In this document: positions 33,925-46,984 of the stretch, piece after piece
How positions within the stretch are numbered: position 1 is the stretch's first letter
Layout: each line of letters begins with the position of its first letter
NCBI GenBank assembly: GCA_003586115.2
Contig: QVOM02000112.1
Coordinates: 103,801,174 to 103,865,173, forward strand
Origin: Salvator merianae
Taxonomy: Eukaryota; Chordata; Lepidosauria; Squamata; Teiidae
Direction of reading: 5' to 3'
Length of the DNA: 64,000 nucleotides
Program-made: the position numbers and the translations under genes
Notes under the pieces: model-generated
Seen by the model: only the letters and a program-made list of their open reading frames with translations
The model's database searches: none
What the model was told of the DNA's origin: nothing

Positions 33925-34130
33925 CCTCCCACATCTGGTGTACCTCCACAGGGAGCCTGTTCTTCAGCCAGGGGGCTGCCACAGAAAAGGCCCTCTCGTG
34001 TGCCACAACCCCTCACACCTCTGAGGGGAACTACAAGAAGGTCCTCACTTTGTGATCTTAAGGCACAGGCAGGCCTATATGGGAGAAGGCACTCCTTCAG
34101 ATATTTGGGACTCTTATATGAATTGGGCTT
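33925..34130 (+). repeat. LINE 3'-region-like remnant
   Basis: GAAAAGGCCCTCTCGTGTGCC, CTTAAGGCACAGGCAGGCC and ATGGGAGAAGGCACTCCTTCAG follow a repeat flow common in squamate DNA. The class is uncertain. Confidence 0.45.
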
Positions 34131-34179
34131 GGTAGTGAATTGGTAACTAGTGCATTGCTATTGTGGTCTAAAGGAGGAC

Positions 34180-34310
34180 CCGCTCCCTTAGACCCTGCCC
34201 CTTAGACTGCCTCCTGGGGGCAGGGCCTCCCTTAGACCACATAAGCATGTGGAAGAGAGGCTCCTAGTATGCTTGCTGGTTCAGGATATCAGCCAGTGCA
34301 AAATCTATGT
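34180..34310. mobile_element. Partial MITE related to 22124-22303
   Basis: CTCCCTTAGACCACATAAGCATGTGG, AGAGAGGCTCCTAGTATGC and TTGCTGGTTCAGGATATCAG resemble the right half of the 22124 copy. The GGAATCACCC end is mutated. Confidence 0.5.
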
Positions 34311-36819
34311 TCTATAACAGTGATTCCCATCCTGGGGTATGCGCACTCCCAGATGTACGAACCAGGACATTTAGGAGTACATGAAAAAATTGAATAGTGG
34401 AAAAAGGCATGTGCACTAACAGTGTAACACAACTGTATTAATTATAAACATTTTGCTAATCTGAAGAGTACAATTTATGGAAATGGGCTGCTAAGGGGTA
34501 TGCAAGTGAAAAAAGGTTGGAAAAAACTGTTCTAGCAGTCAACAATCAGATTAAATATTTCCATAGACTCCCTTGCCAATATCTTCATTATATCGATCTT
34601 GAGATGTTGGCTTGAGGAAATGCTATTAGACCCTGGTTCTGGTTTGGTGGAAGTAAATTCCATTGGGAGATCCACCTCCCAAAGTTATATTAAAGGAAAA
34701 AGAAATATTGATGATCCTCAAAACTGAGGGCTGGCTGACTGCATAGACACATCTGTGCAGTTTACTTGTAAGGGGACAGAAATAGCTTGCCATGCCTCCT
34801 CTTACTTCCTTTGAAGAAAGAGGGAGTGGAATTTTTTGTCTTATCTTTTGGTAGCAGAATTGGTTTCTAGTTCAAACAAGTTTCCAGTATTGTCAGTATT
34901 TTGTACCGTCAAGATCTTATCAATATTCCAATGTTTTATAGGTTCCAATTATACTCCTTAGGGTTAAAAAACAAAATTACAGAGAAGATTTGGTATAAAC
35001 CTCTGGAGAAAATTACATAACACCAGAGATTTTAAAGTCTCATTCCAGCTGATGGACCACTAGGACTGGCACAGCTGTTTGTTTCCAGCTATTAATTAAA
35101 ATAGCCTCCCCCTTTCACCTTTTGGATAGAATAGCCACCTAATTATCTGATTTTTTTTTACAAGAGTGGTGATAAAAGATTGTACTATGACAGCATTAGA
35201 AACGCCTACGCAACTGCACAGATACATACATGGTTGGTTTGAGTTCCAGTGCTTGATTAAATATGGATTCCAGATTATTGACATTAGAGTTTGTGTAAGC
35301 AAAAGAAACCCTGTCAAGAATAACTTAGTATTTTAAGGCCAATTGACTATCAAATCCACGTTTCCATGTGTCTTCATACTCTGGCTCTGCTTTGATTCCA
35401 TTGTATATTAAAGTTGTGCTTTGGAGATATAAATGGAATGAAGGCTCCTTGAACATTTGCTGGTCTGGTATACTTGCTGGTGCGGAATCACCCTTAAAGG
35501 ATGCCTTTCTGAACCAGCCCCCGCTGATTTAGGACATTTCTGTCCTTACACCACGATCTGGAGCGGTCCACCTGGCCCATTCAAAGGTGGAAAGTGCAAA
35601 AAGTCCTGGTGAGAGATTCAGGAGTACCAAAAAGGAGCACAAGTCATCCTTTGTACAACTTGATTTTGTATAGCATGGTTTGTTTTACAGTGTTGGTAAC
35701 ATGTGGTTTCCTTTGTGTAGCACATTGTTTTATATAATAGTTTCGCTTTCATATAGTTGGTGATTACCGACATTCCATATTTAATGCAATCCTGGAAACC
35801 TGCAATCGCATGATTTCGCTTCTGGGGGAATATTGACTTACACTGGTAGACTGGGCCATCCTTCCACAGTACAATTCATTTCCACTGGTTGAACAGGTCT
35901 CATTCTTGTGGTATCATTGCTTTTTCTTGGAGACTAGGCCTCTGTGGTTCCTCTAATTTCCAGTTTTCCATAGAAATCAATTACTTGCATGCTAGGCTTT
36001 GTATTATAATGTGGAATTCCTAGCTGTAAACTGTTGGTAAAAGTAATAGATAAATTAGTGGTGTCAGTGTAATACACTGTGCCTCTGAATATTAGTCCCT
36101 GGCAGCAAAATCACAAAAGGAATGTGGGAGGGGGGTTCCACATTTTTTATCCTGTATTTCTTCAAAGCATTGATTGCTCTGAAGAGATAGGATGGAGTTT
36201 TCTTGTTGAGAATCAGCTGCGGAGTTCTAAGGTTGAGGGAAGATTTGATCTTAGGGACCCATTCATTATACTTATATTACTTGTGCAAATTTTCACAAAA
36301 GTGCAAATGATCCTGAAATGATGCCTGCAGTTTGTGCCACAACCCTCCACAGTCTGTGTGACATCTGCACAAACTGGGAACAGTTGGGCACTATTTTATC
36401 ATATCACAAAAGTTACAGCAACGGGCTGTGTTTTAGATAAGAGCAAAACAGACAGTAAGTACAAGTAGGTTCCTTTATCCACCGGCAAGAGTTCTGCCAA
36501 GGCTGGGATGTCCTTGGAGTAACTGGAGTTAGCCAAATAAAAATATGCTTGTTTGTACTGTATATTGCTTCATAATTGCATCAAGCAAAGTGTGGCAGCT
36601 AGAATCGGTTTGAATCCCTACTTGGCTATGCAAGCTCACTAGGGCCACAGTAACATTTCTTTTGAAGATGGAGCCTCTCTTAAGTCCTCAGAAACCAGAT
36701 GCTAAATTGCATTCCCAGTTTTTCCAAGGACTTTCCTACCTGGAATGGGATTATCCTAAATTTGAATAATCCCTGCACTGAGTCCGTTTCACCAAGAAAC
36801 AGACCCAACCAGGCTGCCT

Positions 36820-36955
36820 CCCTTAACCCCCCCCCATGCCCACCCTGCCACAGCTGCTGCCCACCACCCACCTGATGCCTCAGCCACTTCCCACCCCCTG
36901 ATGTCCCCACCGCCTCCTGCCACCCCCTGAGCCCCCCACCCCTCTCCTCCAACTT
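36820..36955. repeat. C-rich imperfect minisatellite
   Basis: A nearly A/C/T-only + strand with repeated CCACC, CACCTGATGCC and CACCCCCTGA motifs. It gives a spurious long minus-strand frame. Confidence 0.7.
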
Positions 36956-37019
36956 ACCTTTACCACAAGGGATTAGGTGACAGCAGCGGCAGCAGGACAG
37001 TAGGTGTGACCAGGCTGGA

Positions 37020-37170
37020 CATAAAACATAAAAATGTGACTGTGGTCTGGGTGACTTTAGGCCAATCAAGGTTTTTGTGTGGGTAAGGTGGGGGGAAAGG
37101 TGTGTGCTGTATTAAGCTTCTTGGAGGAAAAGTGGGATATAAATGTGATGGATAAAATAAGGAAGAATGC
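37020..37170 (+). repeat. Retroposon 3' tail
   Basis: CTTCTTGGAGGAAAAGTGGGATATAAATG is a tail type typical of reptile SINEs/LINEs, and here ends in GATAAAATAAGG. Confidence 0.45.
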
Positions 37171-38169
37171 ACATCATGATTTAAGCTCGTTTACTTCTTG
37201 TGGGCTGAAACAATGGATTTCTTCAAGGCCGCTACCTAGATGTTCCACACAATCAGTTATTATGCCCATACAACCTGAGTGAATCAGAATCACTGTTGTA
37301 CTTTGAATCTGGAATACCATAGGGGATATTTTGAACCACTGACAAATGACTACTCAGGAAGACCCTTGCAACAGTACTGAACACTCTCTACCTGGAGCTA
37401 ATAAACTAATAACAAAGATTACAGCCAAATTTCCTGGTGCTGCAGAAGTGGCTTGCAAACAGTGTATAGCTCTACACAAAAATTACATCATACTGACCCG
37501 GAGCCCAGAAGAACTGGAGATGAAGTAGTACTAAATCCAGCCCTTTCCTCCAGAGATACATTTGCGTTAATTTGTTTTAATGCCCTTACAGCATGTGGGT
37601 GTGGGTGTTTACCATCGCATCCTGGCTGTGACTTGGCCAAAGGGCCACCCCATCTGCTCTGCTGCCAAGCCAGGACAAGCTGACAGGAGCCATCCCCTGT
37701 GCACAGAGGGCCATCTCAGCCTCTGCGTGAAGACACAGCAGCCTCTTCCACAGCCCATATTTAGAGGTCACTACAAGGTGACAGAAGGCATAAGAGTGCA
37801 AGACAGCAAATTTGGTGTCGTTGGTGTGAGCACCCCGTGTGACATCTTTCTCAAGCCCTGAGGTGGTGTTAGCGTCTCTTCCCTTATGCTTCAGGAGGAA
37901 TGAAAACTAGCCACCATGAGGACCCAGGAAGGACCCATAATAGCGAGACGTGGCCAATTATGTTTTCCCCTTTATTTTTTAATTACTTAGTCTGTTTGAT
38001 TTTATTTGTATTTCCAGTATATTCTGAAACCTGGACTACTTCGCATTCTATTTTAGAAGGGGCAAAAAGAAAAACTATCATCTGGGCATGTACAGAGTGT
38101 CACGCGTCCCCCCTCCGAACTGCACATTATCTTTACATGATCTTTGACATTCCGCACTTGCACAAGCAT

Positions 38170-39110
38170 CCTCTTTTACCCCTCCCGCTTTCAGATTCGA
38201 GCGCAAATTCGACAGGTGAAGCGTCTGCTTAAAGAACCTTGGTGAGTTTCTCTTCACCTGCCACGGAGGGTCTGAAAAGCCTGAAACAGGAGACGGAGGA
38301 TTTTGGTTCCCCCTCCACCTTCTCCAGGCAGGCTGGAGCCTCCGTGCTTCTTTAAAAACATATTAATAACCGCCTAATAGAGACGAAGGACGCCAAGGGC
38401 AGAGCCGCAGGCCCTGGCTATAGTTCTTGCCGCCGAAGCCGTGCCAGCCCGCAGAGCACTTGCAGTGAAGTCCTGCCTGCGCTGGGGTGCGCCACGCCCA
38501 GAGCGCTGCTGGCAAGCGACGCCGGAGCCTCGTGTGCCTCCGTTGCTATGGCACGCCGGTCAATAAAGCGTGTTTGGATTGTGGAGCGAAGCGCAAGGTC
38601 TGTTTGCTTAGTGGTTAGAGAGGTTCAAAAGTCGGCATTGTCCCACTGGCACAGCACACCAGCAGCAGTCCTGAGAGGAAGGGCCGGGGGGCGGGGGGGA
38701 AGAGAGAGAGGCGCAGAGAAGCAAGAAACCTCTGTCGCCGGAGCACAAAGGCCACGCCAACTGGCGAGTCACGACTTCATCTTTTTTTTTTTTTTCCCTT
38801 ATTTCGCCGTCCCCGCGTCGCCCCCCGCCAGACAGTCCGAAAGAGCGCAAGAAGCGAGGAGGCGCAGAAGTGGGAGGGTGGCGGATGCTTTGGAGGTGTG
38901 TGAGGTGGGAGCGCGCCAAGAAGGAACCCGACTTGGGGACAGCAGTGGTCCCTTCCTTGCCAGGCTTTTAAACGTTCAGGGTTCCTTGCCAGGCTTTTAA
39001 ACGCAACAGCGTCCGGCTGCCGCACACAGTTACGCAGCTAGTAGAGCCTGACGCATCCGCACAGGCCGCGCCGCTGGGCAGTTCACACACACTCCACTGC
39101 AGTTCTGAAA
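38170..39110. promoter_or_regulatory. Isolated CpG island between CDX2 and PDX1
   Basis: About 0.9 kb is strongly CpG-rich and G+C-rich (densest at about 38390-38930), in contrast to both sides. It contains GC-box-like GGGGCGGGG near 38690, an RFX X-box-like GTTGCTATGGCA (38542-38553) and a possible intron-exon-intron pattern at 38195-38241. No open frame in it looks genuine. It could be a promoter for an unannotated, perhaps non-coding, transcript or a regulatory island. It also contains a doubled TTCCTTGCCAGGCTTTTAAA segment (38953-39002). Confidence 0.55.
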
Positions 39111-39209
39111 CGGTATTTTTAGGCCACCCAAACCGATCTGTGGCAGTGGCATCTGAGTGGCCAGAACTTAGACCGCATACTGAAATCTGGCCAGAATTCT
39201 AGCCAGTGA

Positions 39210-39446
39210 GGCCCTTTCTGCACTGGACCTTATTCTGGATTATGTTCTAGAAGAGGGACCTGCCACCTGCGTGCTGGTGCAGACATAAGTGTCAACATGC
39301 TTCTGCTTCTAAGCTGTTCTTGTATGTATGAATGCAGTCCAGGAAAAACAACTCTTGGGGTATCCCATTCTGCAGAGGCCTAGCATACAGGTGGCAGGCC
39401 CCTATTCTGGGATATAAATCAGAATACGGCCTGGTGCAGAATGGCC
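39210..39446. mobile_element. MITE, GGCCCTTTCTGCAC family, with internal insert
   Basis: It starts GGCCCTTTCTGCACTGGACC and ends GTGCAGAATGGCC. The middle holds about 60 bp not seen in other copies (near 39290-39360). Flanks are TGA and TAA, one base different. Confidence 0.7.
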
Positions 39447-40374
39447 TAAGTCAGTATCAGGCCAGTGTTCTAACAAATCTAGTGAACGCACCCTGTTTGA
39501 TCAAGATTTGAAGGTATTTGCTTCAGATACCCCATTTTTAGATTGCCTCTAGATTATCTTTTCTGAGTCAGTCCTGAGTCAGTACTTGAATAGGAGTCTG
39601 GGAGTACCAGTTGCTATAGACTGAGAAGACAAAGTCATGTCAGAAGAAGACAATAGCAAGCAATTTCTGTAAACTCTGTGGATCTGTCCATAAGAATTAA
39701 GAACAGTTTGATGATGTCTCTAGCTTTAAATGCTTTTACCTTTAAACCAGGCATGAGCTGAACAGCCTCTATTGGGCATTTCCCTAAAAGTCACTCTGTT
39801 TTTATATCACGATAAGCCGTAATGAAAAGCAGGCTGAGTTTTCCAGAAGCTGCCTTTCCAATAAGAAGCCAACAGCTGTTGCAGAAAATTAGTATTTTTC
39901 ACAAGCTTCTTCTGGGTGGTTGCTAGGCCTGCATGACTCTCCTCTGCCTTTCACTTTAGTGCTACTAGATTTGAAGAATATATATCTTCCCTAATCTCCA
40001 AGATCTCTGACGCTTCCATTCCTGGACTTTTTGCGTCACCTGGGAACAGATGTGCGCTTTGGGGCTGCCATTCACAACACAGAACTGCATTGACTAGACA
40101 AATGTGGAAATACTTCCTCCAGTGCACAAGTTGATGCCAAAGGGCAGAGCATTTCCTTTTACAGCAGATAGCGTCTCCTTTCTGAATCTTCTGGGGTTGC
40201 CAATGTTTCTCACCAGCTATTGCTTTCACGCCTTTTATAGCAACATGATTTGTTGACGTATTAAAGAATTTTTTCCTTTTTCACTGCAGAAAGATTGATG
40301 TGCCAATTTTAAAAACCAAATCACTTTCTTTACTTTTAAAGTGGGTATATTAGTATCCAGAGATTTGATGAAAT

Positions 40375-40595
40375 AGTTGGCATGTAGGATACCAACAGGT
40401 GTCTGCCTCCAGGTTGAAAAGACAGGCAGAATGTCTTTAAATCCGTTTGCAGGGAGTAAAGAGCAGGTGAAGGTTTTCCCTTTTATTCTGCTTGAGATGC
40501 CCAGAAGCAACTGGAAAATCACTGTGTGAAACAGAATGCTGGACTAGATGGGCCGTGGCCTGATCCAGCAAGGCTCCTCTTATGTTCTTAAGTTC
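40375..40595 (+). mobile_element. CR1/L3-type LINE 3' fragment
   Basis: GTCTGCCTCCAGGTTGAAAAG, TCTGCTTGAGATGCCCAGAAG and GGACTAGATGGGCCGTGG, then CTGATCCAGCAAGGCTCC..TTATGTTCTTA mark a 3' end of this LINE group. Confidence 0.85.
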
Positions 40596-41339
40596 TAGGT
40601 GTGGGCAGATAACCCATAAGTGTGTGGATGCATAGTTAGCAAATTAACATAAGCAATGCCATTTTAGAATAAGGGAGACATATAATTTTACATTAATTGA
40701 TGCAGCCAATATGTAGTTTAATGCTTCTCAGCTTCTGTAATCAGCTTCTGCCAGGACGTGCTTTATTAGGTATAGTACTTTTGATATGAAAGAGTGGGTT
40801 AAAACAATGGAAGGGGAGTGAATACCTAATAGGTGGGAAGGCAATTCCTAAAAAGAAAATGCTATAAAAACTTGTGGAAAACTGTACTCAGGGCTCCCAT
40901 TTTTGCTTTGCATATGGGTAGCCACACATTTTGCTGAATATAATTCAGTAAACTGCTTTATATCAATTCCCTTGTCAGGGTAATTGGGACAGCCACACCA
41001 AGCAAGAGCCTTTGGCTACAAAGTGAGCAAAGCTCCACCACACTCCGTAACTCTGAGCTTGGGCCTATTCTCCCTTTCTCCTTCATGCGTATTTCTGGTC
41101 AGAGTTAGTTAATTATGTATAATCCGCCTGTGTTACAATAGGGTCAACTTGCATATGACTTCACATCAAATGGAAGCCTTCACAGCATCTCGTTTACCCA
41201 TTAGCTCTACTATTCAGATACCTGGTAGTTTTTCCCTGTAGCTGCTTTGCATTCTATTTCTCTGCCAATAAATCTGTGCAGGCCCTTTCCACAGTCCATT
41301 TCTCACCTCTCCATCTACAGCTTTCCCTCCACCCACTGA

Positions 41340-41770
41340 TTCCTTACCAAGTTCCAGGAATGTTACTTAGGCACAATTGTCTTGGCTCTATACTGGGAAT
41401 GCCAGACGTACCCCTTGCATGCCTAGTATAGTGGCACTTGAAGGGGTTGAAAAACCGTAATACTGCTATTTTGAGGAACTCAGCACTGATGCTGGCTTTC
41501 CCATAATAGTGATGCTTATCTTCGATGTCTGACAAGCACCTTCCAGAATCAGCTTGATTGGGGCTACCGAAAGCCAACCAAGGATGTGAAAATGACAAAA
41601 GGAAGTGAATGGATGCTTGGCTGGCTTCCAATAGTCCCCAGCAGACCAATCACAAATACTGGTCACCAGACACACAGGTAAGCAGGGTTTTGCTGCTCAC
41701 ATATGTCAGGGGCTGGCAAGAGGTAATCGTGGGATCTTGTTTAGATCTTCCTGTCTGGAGGTAGCTTTCT
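41340..41770 (+). repeat. Dispersed repeat family E, copy 3
   Basis: CAGACACACAGGTAAGCAGG and GGCAAGAGGTAATCGTGGGA, then TCTTGTTTAGATCTTCC, preceded by the family left part (CTGGGAATGCCAGACGTACC). It is a well-preserved copy. Confidence 0.65.
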
Positions 41771-42164
41771 TCACATTTATCTTGGAATCGAACAAACTGT
41801 GCCTTTAACTCCTAGGAGATCTTCAGTCCGTTCACTGACCAGTCCAAAAGTTTCTTAGTCTTATCAAGATTTCAGGTTCATTTACTTTCAGACCATGCTC
41901 TCTCATCTACGTGCCTATTCTTTTTCTATGGTCTAGCAAGGATCTAATTGAAGTTTTGGCCTGTGTTGCATTATACAATGTTATCAAAGAGGGGTAAAAA
42001 AGGAGAACTTAAGAAACTAGGACTGCATCCACACAGCTGAAAAAGACCATGTGGAAATAGCCTGAGGAGCCTAATGTCTGCATGATGGGGCACCTATTGG
42101 AGGTGTCCTCACAGTGCAAGAAAAACTACTCTTAAGGGTCCTGTTGTCCTCATTCATCCACACA

Positions 42165-42425
42165 GCAACTAGCCTGGATCGCTTTAAAAAAGGGTTAGAC
42201 AAGTTCATGGAGGACATGTATATCAATGGCTACTAGACTGGATGCCTAGATACTGCCTCCAGGTTGGACAGATCGACAGGATGCCTCTAAAGGCTATTTG
42301 TAGGGAGTTGAGAGCAAGTGAAGGTTTTGCCTTTTTCTTCTGCTTGAGCGTGCCCAGAAGCTATTGGTGGGCCACTGTGGTGAGATAGGCTGTGGCCTGA
42401 TCCTGCAGGGCTCCTCTTATGTTCG
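42165..42425 (+). mobile_element. CR1/L3-type LINE 3' fragment
   Basis: AGCCTGGATCGCTTTAAAAAAG, AGACAAGTTCATGGAGGAC and ATCAATGGCTACTAGACTGG, then TGCTTGAGCGTGCCCAGAAG and CCTGATCCTGCAGGGCTCC. Confidence 0.85.
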
Positions 42426-43959
42426 CAGCTGCCATGTGGCAGGGGTGATCTACCTTGCTCACACTTTGCACAGCTGACTTCCATGACTATCTCCTGTTCT
42501 TCCCTTAATGGGACCAACTGAAAACTTCAAAGTCTGAGGAGCAAAAGTTTCACAGTTTCCTCCAGGCTTCGAAGCCTTGAAGTTCAGAAGTTGTGTGGAC
42601 GTATACACACTGTGCCTTGTGCCTGAGAGTTGGGACCTGCAGATCCAGTCATGCAAGGGACCTGACCCCCCTTGCAAATGCGGCCAAAGCCTGGATAGAG
42701 TTCTGAACGGTCCAGTTTCAGTTAGTTAACACCAAAGCAAAACCATATAATTTTTGAAGTATGGAAACTGCACACCTTGGCAGTGGCTGATTTGGCAAAG
42801 GATCATGCGAGTTGTAATTAACACATGTTGGATATAATTAAACCAACAGACATCGCCAGTGCCATATTAACTCTCCTTCATATATGAAAAAGCAAAATTC
42901 CATAGGAATTATAAAACAAAAATGGTGTGTGTCTCACTAATATCAGCAGGGCTTGTTCCCCTATAAACTCCTTGAGAAATAAGCCAACTGCAAAAGTTGA
43001 CAGACAAGTTGATACAATTATCCAAGATTCACATGTTGAATCCAAATGAGCCCAGTGCTCCTATAAGTCTCACTTCTGTGCTTCTATGAAGTTGGTAAAG
43101 CTGCGAGGTTTATGCTCTCCTACCCTGCCATTCATGCAAAGAGTCTATCTCCGTGTGTGTCCAGCACAAGGCTCCACCTCTTGGCCTTTTATCTTGCCCT
43201 GGATAGTTATCCATTACAGATAATTCCTAATCCTATCTGCAATGGAAGTAACCCATCCATTCAATTCTTCTTAATTAACAGAAGTGACTTCCCCTCCTTT
43301 AGAAGTGCCCTCCTTCCTCCAGCTGGCCATTTACAATCTATTGACCCTTGGTACTGGAAACAATTAGTGTCATGGCATATATATATCATCAGACACAATT
43401 AGCACACTGGAGGAGCTGCTTTGCCTGAATGCAAAAGGCAGGCAGAATAACAAGCCAGCACCCACTTGCTCACCCTCTTTACAGCAGGAGGGTGGGAGGA
43501 ACAAGATGTGGAGGGGAAAGGTCAGGAAATCGGAGGGAGGGCACATGGCAGCCGCGGCAGCATCCGAGAAAACCCAAGGGCCTTGTTCCCTGGAAGCATC
43601 CGAGCCGCTCCATCATCGTCCAGGTGCTCTTTGATGTCAGAGGCCACTGTGAGTTCTTCTGGTCCTTGCCTTTGGGCTGGTCTTTCTTCCCTTTATTTTG
43701 CCTCTTTTGACTTCAAAGGGGCTGCAGTCTGGGCGTTTCGGGGCATTTCAGTTTGGGAAGAGATGGTCCAACATCGCTTAAAGCAGGGTGTTTGTTTCCT
43801 CCAACCGGGACTCAAGCAGCTTGCAGACTTGCCTGACTGCCTCTCTCCATCAGCTCGTATACTGATGGGTTGCCAGTTTATAAAACCCTGGTTCTTCATC
43901 TATCTGGAGTGCAGATGAGGCAAGAACAGGGTCAGTATATTTACTTGATTACACAGGGA

Positions 43960-44410
43960 ATTGTTTGTAACTTCCCGATTGGAACAAGAGCCCTTTCCAC
44001 AGAAGACACATTTCCTGGGAGGCCCTGTCCGGATGGGGCCTAAAATGAGGGGTTATCCCGGGGCTTATGTTGAGATTCTTATGCGTTTTTATGGCAATCC
44101 CAACACAGTCCTGGGAAAATGGGGTAGAATTCCGTATTATAACCCACCGTGGGTTTTCCCCAGGTAGTGATATGGGCTCACCTATCTGGACACTTGCTCC
44201 CCCAATCTTCAACCTGGAAATGGCAATCATGCATGTGCGGGGAGCTGACAATTGGGCACTTCTGGGTGTTTCACACCACTGAAATACTTGGATGTACCCA
44301 GCGTCCAGACTGGTAAGTGCCTGCATTTGCCCCGTGATTTTGCCCTTCCGTTTGGCAGGGCCGGCAAGAGGCAATCACTGGACTAAACAAGATCCTGCAT
44401 TCTCCTCTCG
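43960..44410 (+). repeat. Dispersed repeat family E, copy 4
   Basis: GGCAAGAGGCAATCACTGGA and AAACAAGATCCTGCATTCTCC, then CTGCCTGGAGGCAGGCAG, match the family's right part. The left part is diverged. Confidence 0.5.
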
Positions 44411-45204
44411 CTGCCTGGAGGCAGGCAGAATTTCTATATCTCACAGGTCACAGTGAAGATATCAGCTGTAGGGAATGCTTGGCATTTCCAGAAAGACCAT
44501 GGAGACTTATGTCTTGCCAGTGTAAACACAGACCACTGATCTGTCTTGGGCCTGCTTAGCTGTTGAGTTCCCCTAAAGGGGCCATGCTCAGGAAGACTCT
44601 GCTCGGTGCTACCTGAGAAGAGGTATAGCTACCAGTTGCTTTTTGGGGGGAGCCCAGTAATCAAAGGGGTGGCACTACTCAATGCATTGAGTGTATCTTG
44701 TTTAGCTGGCTGTTAAGCTTGGTGTTTGCTTCTTATTGTACTCTATGCATGTTTACAGCATTAGTGTGCATTATATCTTGTATGCTTTTTCCTCTTTTGC
44801 CAGAGGCTCCTTCTACCCTAAAGGATTAGGTAGCCCAAACCAGAGGGCCTTATGAACTGTGACTGTGAGAAGTTCTCTTCGTCTAGAGGTGCATCAAGTA
44901 TCTGCAATTCTGAGTACCTACTAAGACCATTCCTCATCAACCAGTCTTTTGGGCCTTCCCAAGCTCCCCAGGGCTCAGGCCAAGGTATTCACTTCCTTGT
45001 GCTTTAGTTTTGTTTCTCTCAATGTTCTTATCTCAGCTTTTAATGTGTAAACTGCTCTGTGACCTCAGGGTAAAGAGCAGAAGGCAAAAGCAGTCACTCA
45101 CAAGATATAGTCCTTGTCAGACTACACGTTTCTCCAGTTCCCTGAAAGGCAATGTAAACTCTACTTACGTTGCATGAAATCAGGGGTTTAGGGTCAGGTG
45201 ATAC

Positions 45205-45266
45205 AAAGTGTGTGGGTGTGCATGTGTGGGTGTGTGTGTGAGAGAGAGAGAGACAGAGAGAGACGT
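45205..45266. repeat. (TG)n(GA)n compound microsatellite
   Basis: Impure TG repeats pass into GA/GAGACA repeats. Confidence 0.9.
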
Positions 45267-46108
45267 AGTTCAGGATTGGAGGCTTCACATACACTTGGGA
45301 GCATCAGTTTTGCTTTCCACCCTGGTACCTGTTTTGTGTGATGAATGGCATCTATTCATCACTTTTTCTTTTCTTTTCATCAAACTCAGGCCATAATTCC
45401 ACTTACGGTCCAGAGGCATATAAGGTGGCACCTTTGTCATCATGGCCTGGCTGGAGCACCTCCCTGTCTTCTTGGCTGTGGCAAGCACCTGGGGGAGGCA
45501 CTAATACCTCAGGGCCTGCGCCCAAAGGTAACAGGTGCAACACTCCCTTTAGTCACCGGGACCAGAATTGATGGGCTGCTTTGAGACTATCGGAGGCATA
45601 ACAGTGCAAGGTAGCAGCTCTGGTATTGTTCTGCACCTAGCAAATTCCCAGGCCCCGGGGAATTAGTAACTCCCTCCAAATGCTTCAGCAGGGGGAGGAA
45701 TGGGCCCAGGAAGGGCATCTTTGTGAACAGGGTCTCAGAGGTGTCAGTGGTGAAGCATTTCTTCACATAGTGAATTGATAAACAAAATTTAGTGATGATC
45801 GCCTGGATACCTCACCTGAGGATTACAAGCAACTTAGGGCTGTCGGTGGCTACTACAGTATTGGAGGAGGCATATCAGTGAAGACCAGCTGCTGAGGAGA
45901 GTGAATTCGGCAAGTACTGTTGTGCACAGGATTAGCTGACGCAAAATTCAGAGTACTCTGTAGAAGTATAAATTGTGCCAGGCTACCAGAGTGCACAGCA
46001 CAGAATAAGTTGCAGTGCACCCAGAAGAGAGAAGTACAAGAAGTTTGTTAGATGTAATCATATGCAAAAGTCAGTGTCAGCTTCTAAAAGGTAAAAATGT
46101 TTAACTAA

Positions 46109-46310
46109 GGTTTGTTCACATGCAGTAAAAGAAACTCCCTCTGAGGTGGCTTAGGGATGGTTCTGAGGTGGGATTGTTCACATGCACCTCCCTCTTCTTA
46201 GTAATGTTCTAGATAAGGTAGATTAGAGATGAGATGAGAACATGATGACCACATGTTACCTTCTCTGAGACACTTTTAAGCTGCTGCTTTTGCTATGTGT
46301 GAACACAGCC
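46109..46310. mobile_element. 202-bp MITE, GGTTTGTTCACATGC ends, TAA duplication
   Basis: It starts GGTTTGTTCACATGCAGT and ends GCTATGTGTGAACACAGCC. TAA lies outside both ends (46106-46108, 46311-46313). The interior has GAGATGAGATGAGAACATG. Older relatives are at 18065 and 20330. Confidence 0.82.
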
Positions 46311-46984
46311 TAAGGCATAATCATTCATATAATCCTGTAAGAGGACCTATAGTTTAAAGGCCAACCCAAAAGTCAGAAATTGAGGCATGCTTCTGATCTA
46401 CGAGGGCATCAATCTCAAACAAACTTTCTCAAAAACCTGCCTATGGGAGAAAAATAGGAAACAGCCAGTGCACGTAAGTAAGAATGTGTTGCTGCTTAGA
46501 GCAACTGGGGCCACCTCCAGACATCACTTATTTATTTCACAATTTATCGATTTACAGTAATGGTATAACGCACATCGGAAATTATCACATATTGTCTAGA
46601 CATTAGATCAGTACTCTGCAATTTAGCATTTGCTGCAGCAGTGAATTAATGTTACAGGTGTGAGATTTTCTTTCTGCGTGACCTAACCCTTCCATTGCAC
46701 TGTACAGGTAACCAATAGTATCACATGAAGTATTTCTGGGTAGTGACAGCTCATGCCGAACTCTCATTGAACTTCTCATGCAATAATCCAGACAGAACTG
46801 CAATTATGGAATAATATGATATTGCTCTACAGTAGTTAATTTTACCGGAATAACAATAACCAGGTAAATCAAGTCTAAATTCCGGGATTGTATCGGGAGC
46901 ACAATGATCACATCTAGCAAATCAGGTACAATTACAAAATAATTACAGATTTTTCATCCTGTAAGGATCCTGTCCTAAGGTGGA

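Noticed and set aside
37346..37861. Frames of 60-93 codons considered as a small gene between the homeobox genes.
   Set aside because: No domain, splice pattern or promoter is visible; a partly similar sequence at about 45390-45610 suggests an old repeat.
38548..39000. A 150-codon frame on the + strand in the CpG island.
   Set aside because: It reads through a T14 run (FFFFF) and a G-rich low-complexity tract. GC-rich DNA commonly gives such frames, and there is no known domain.
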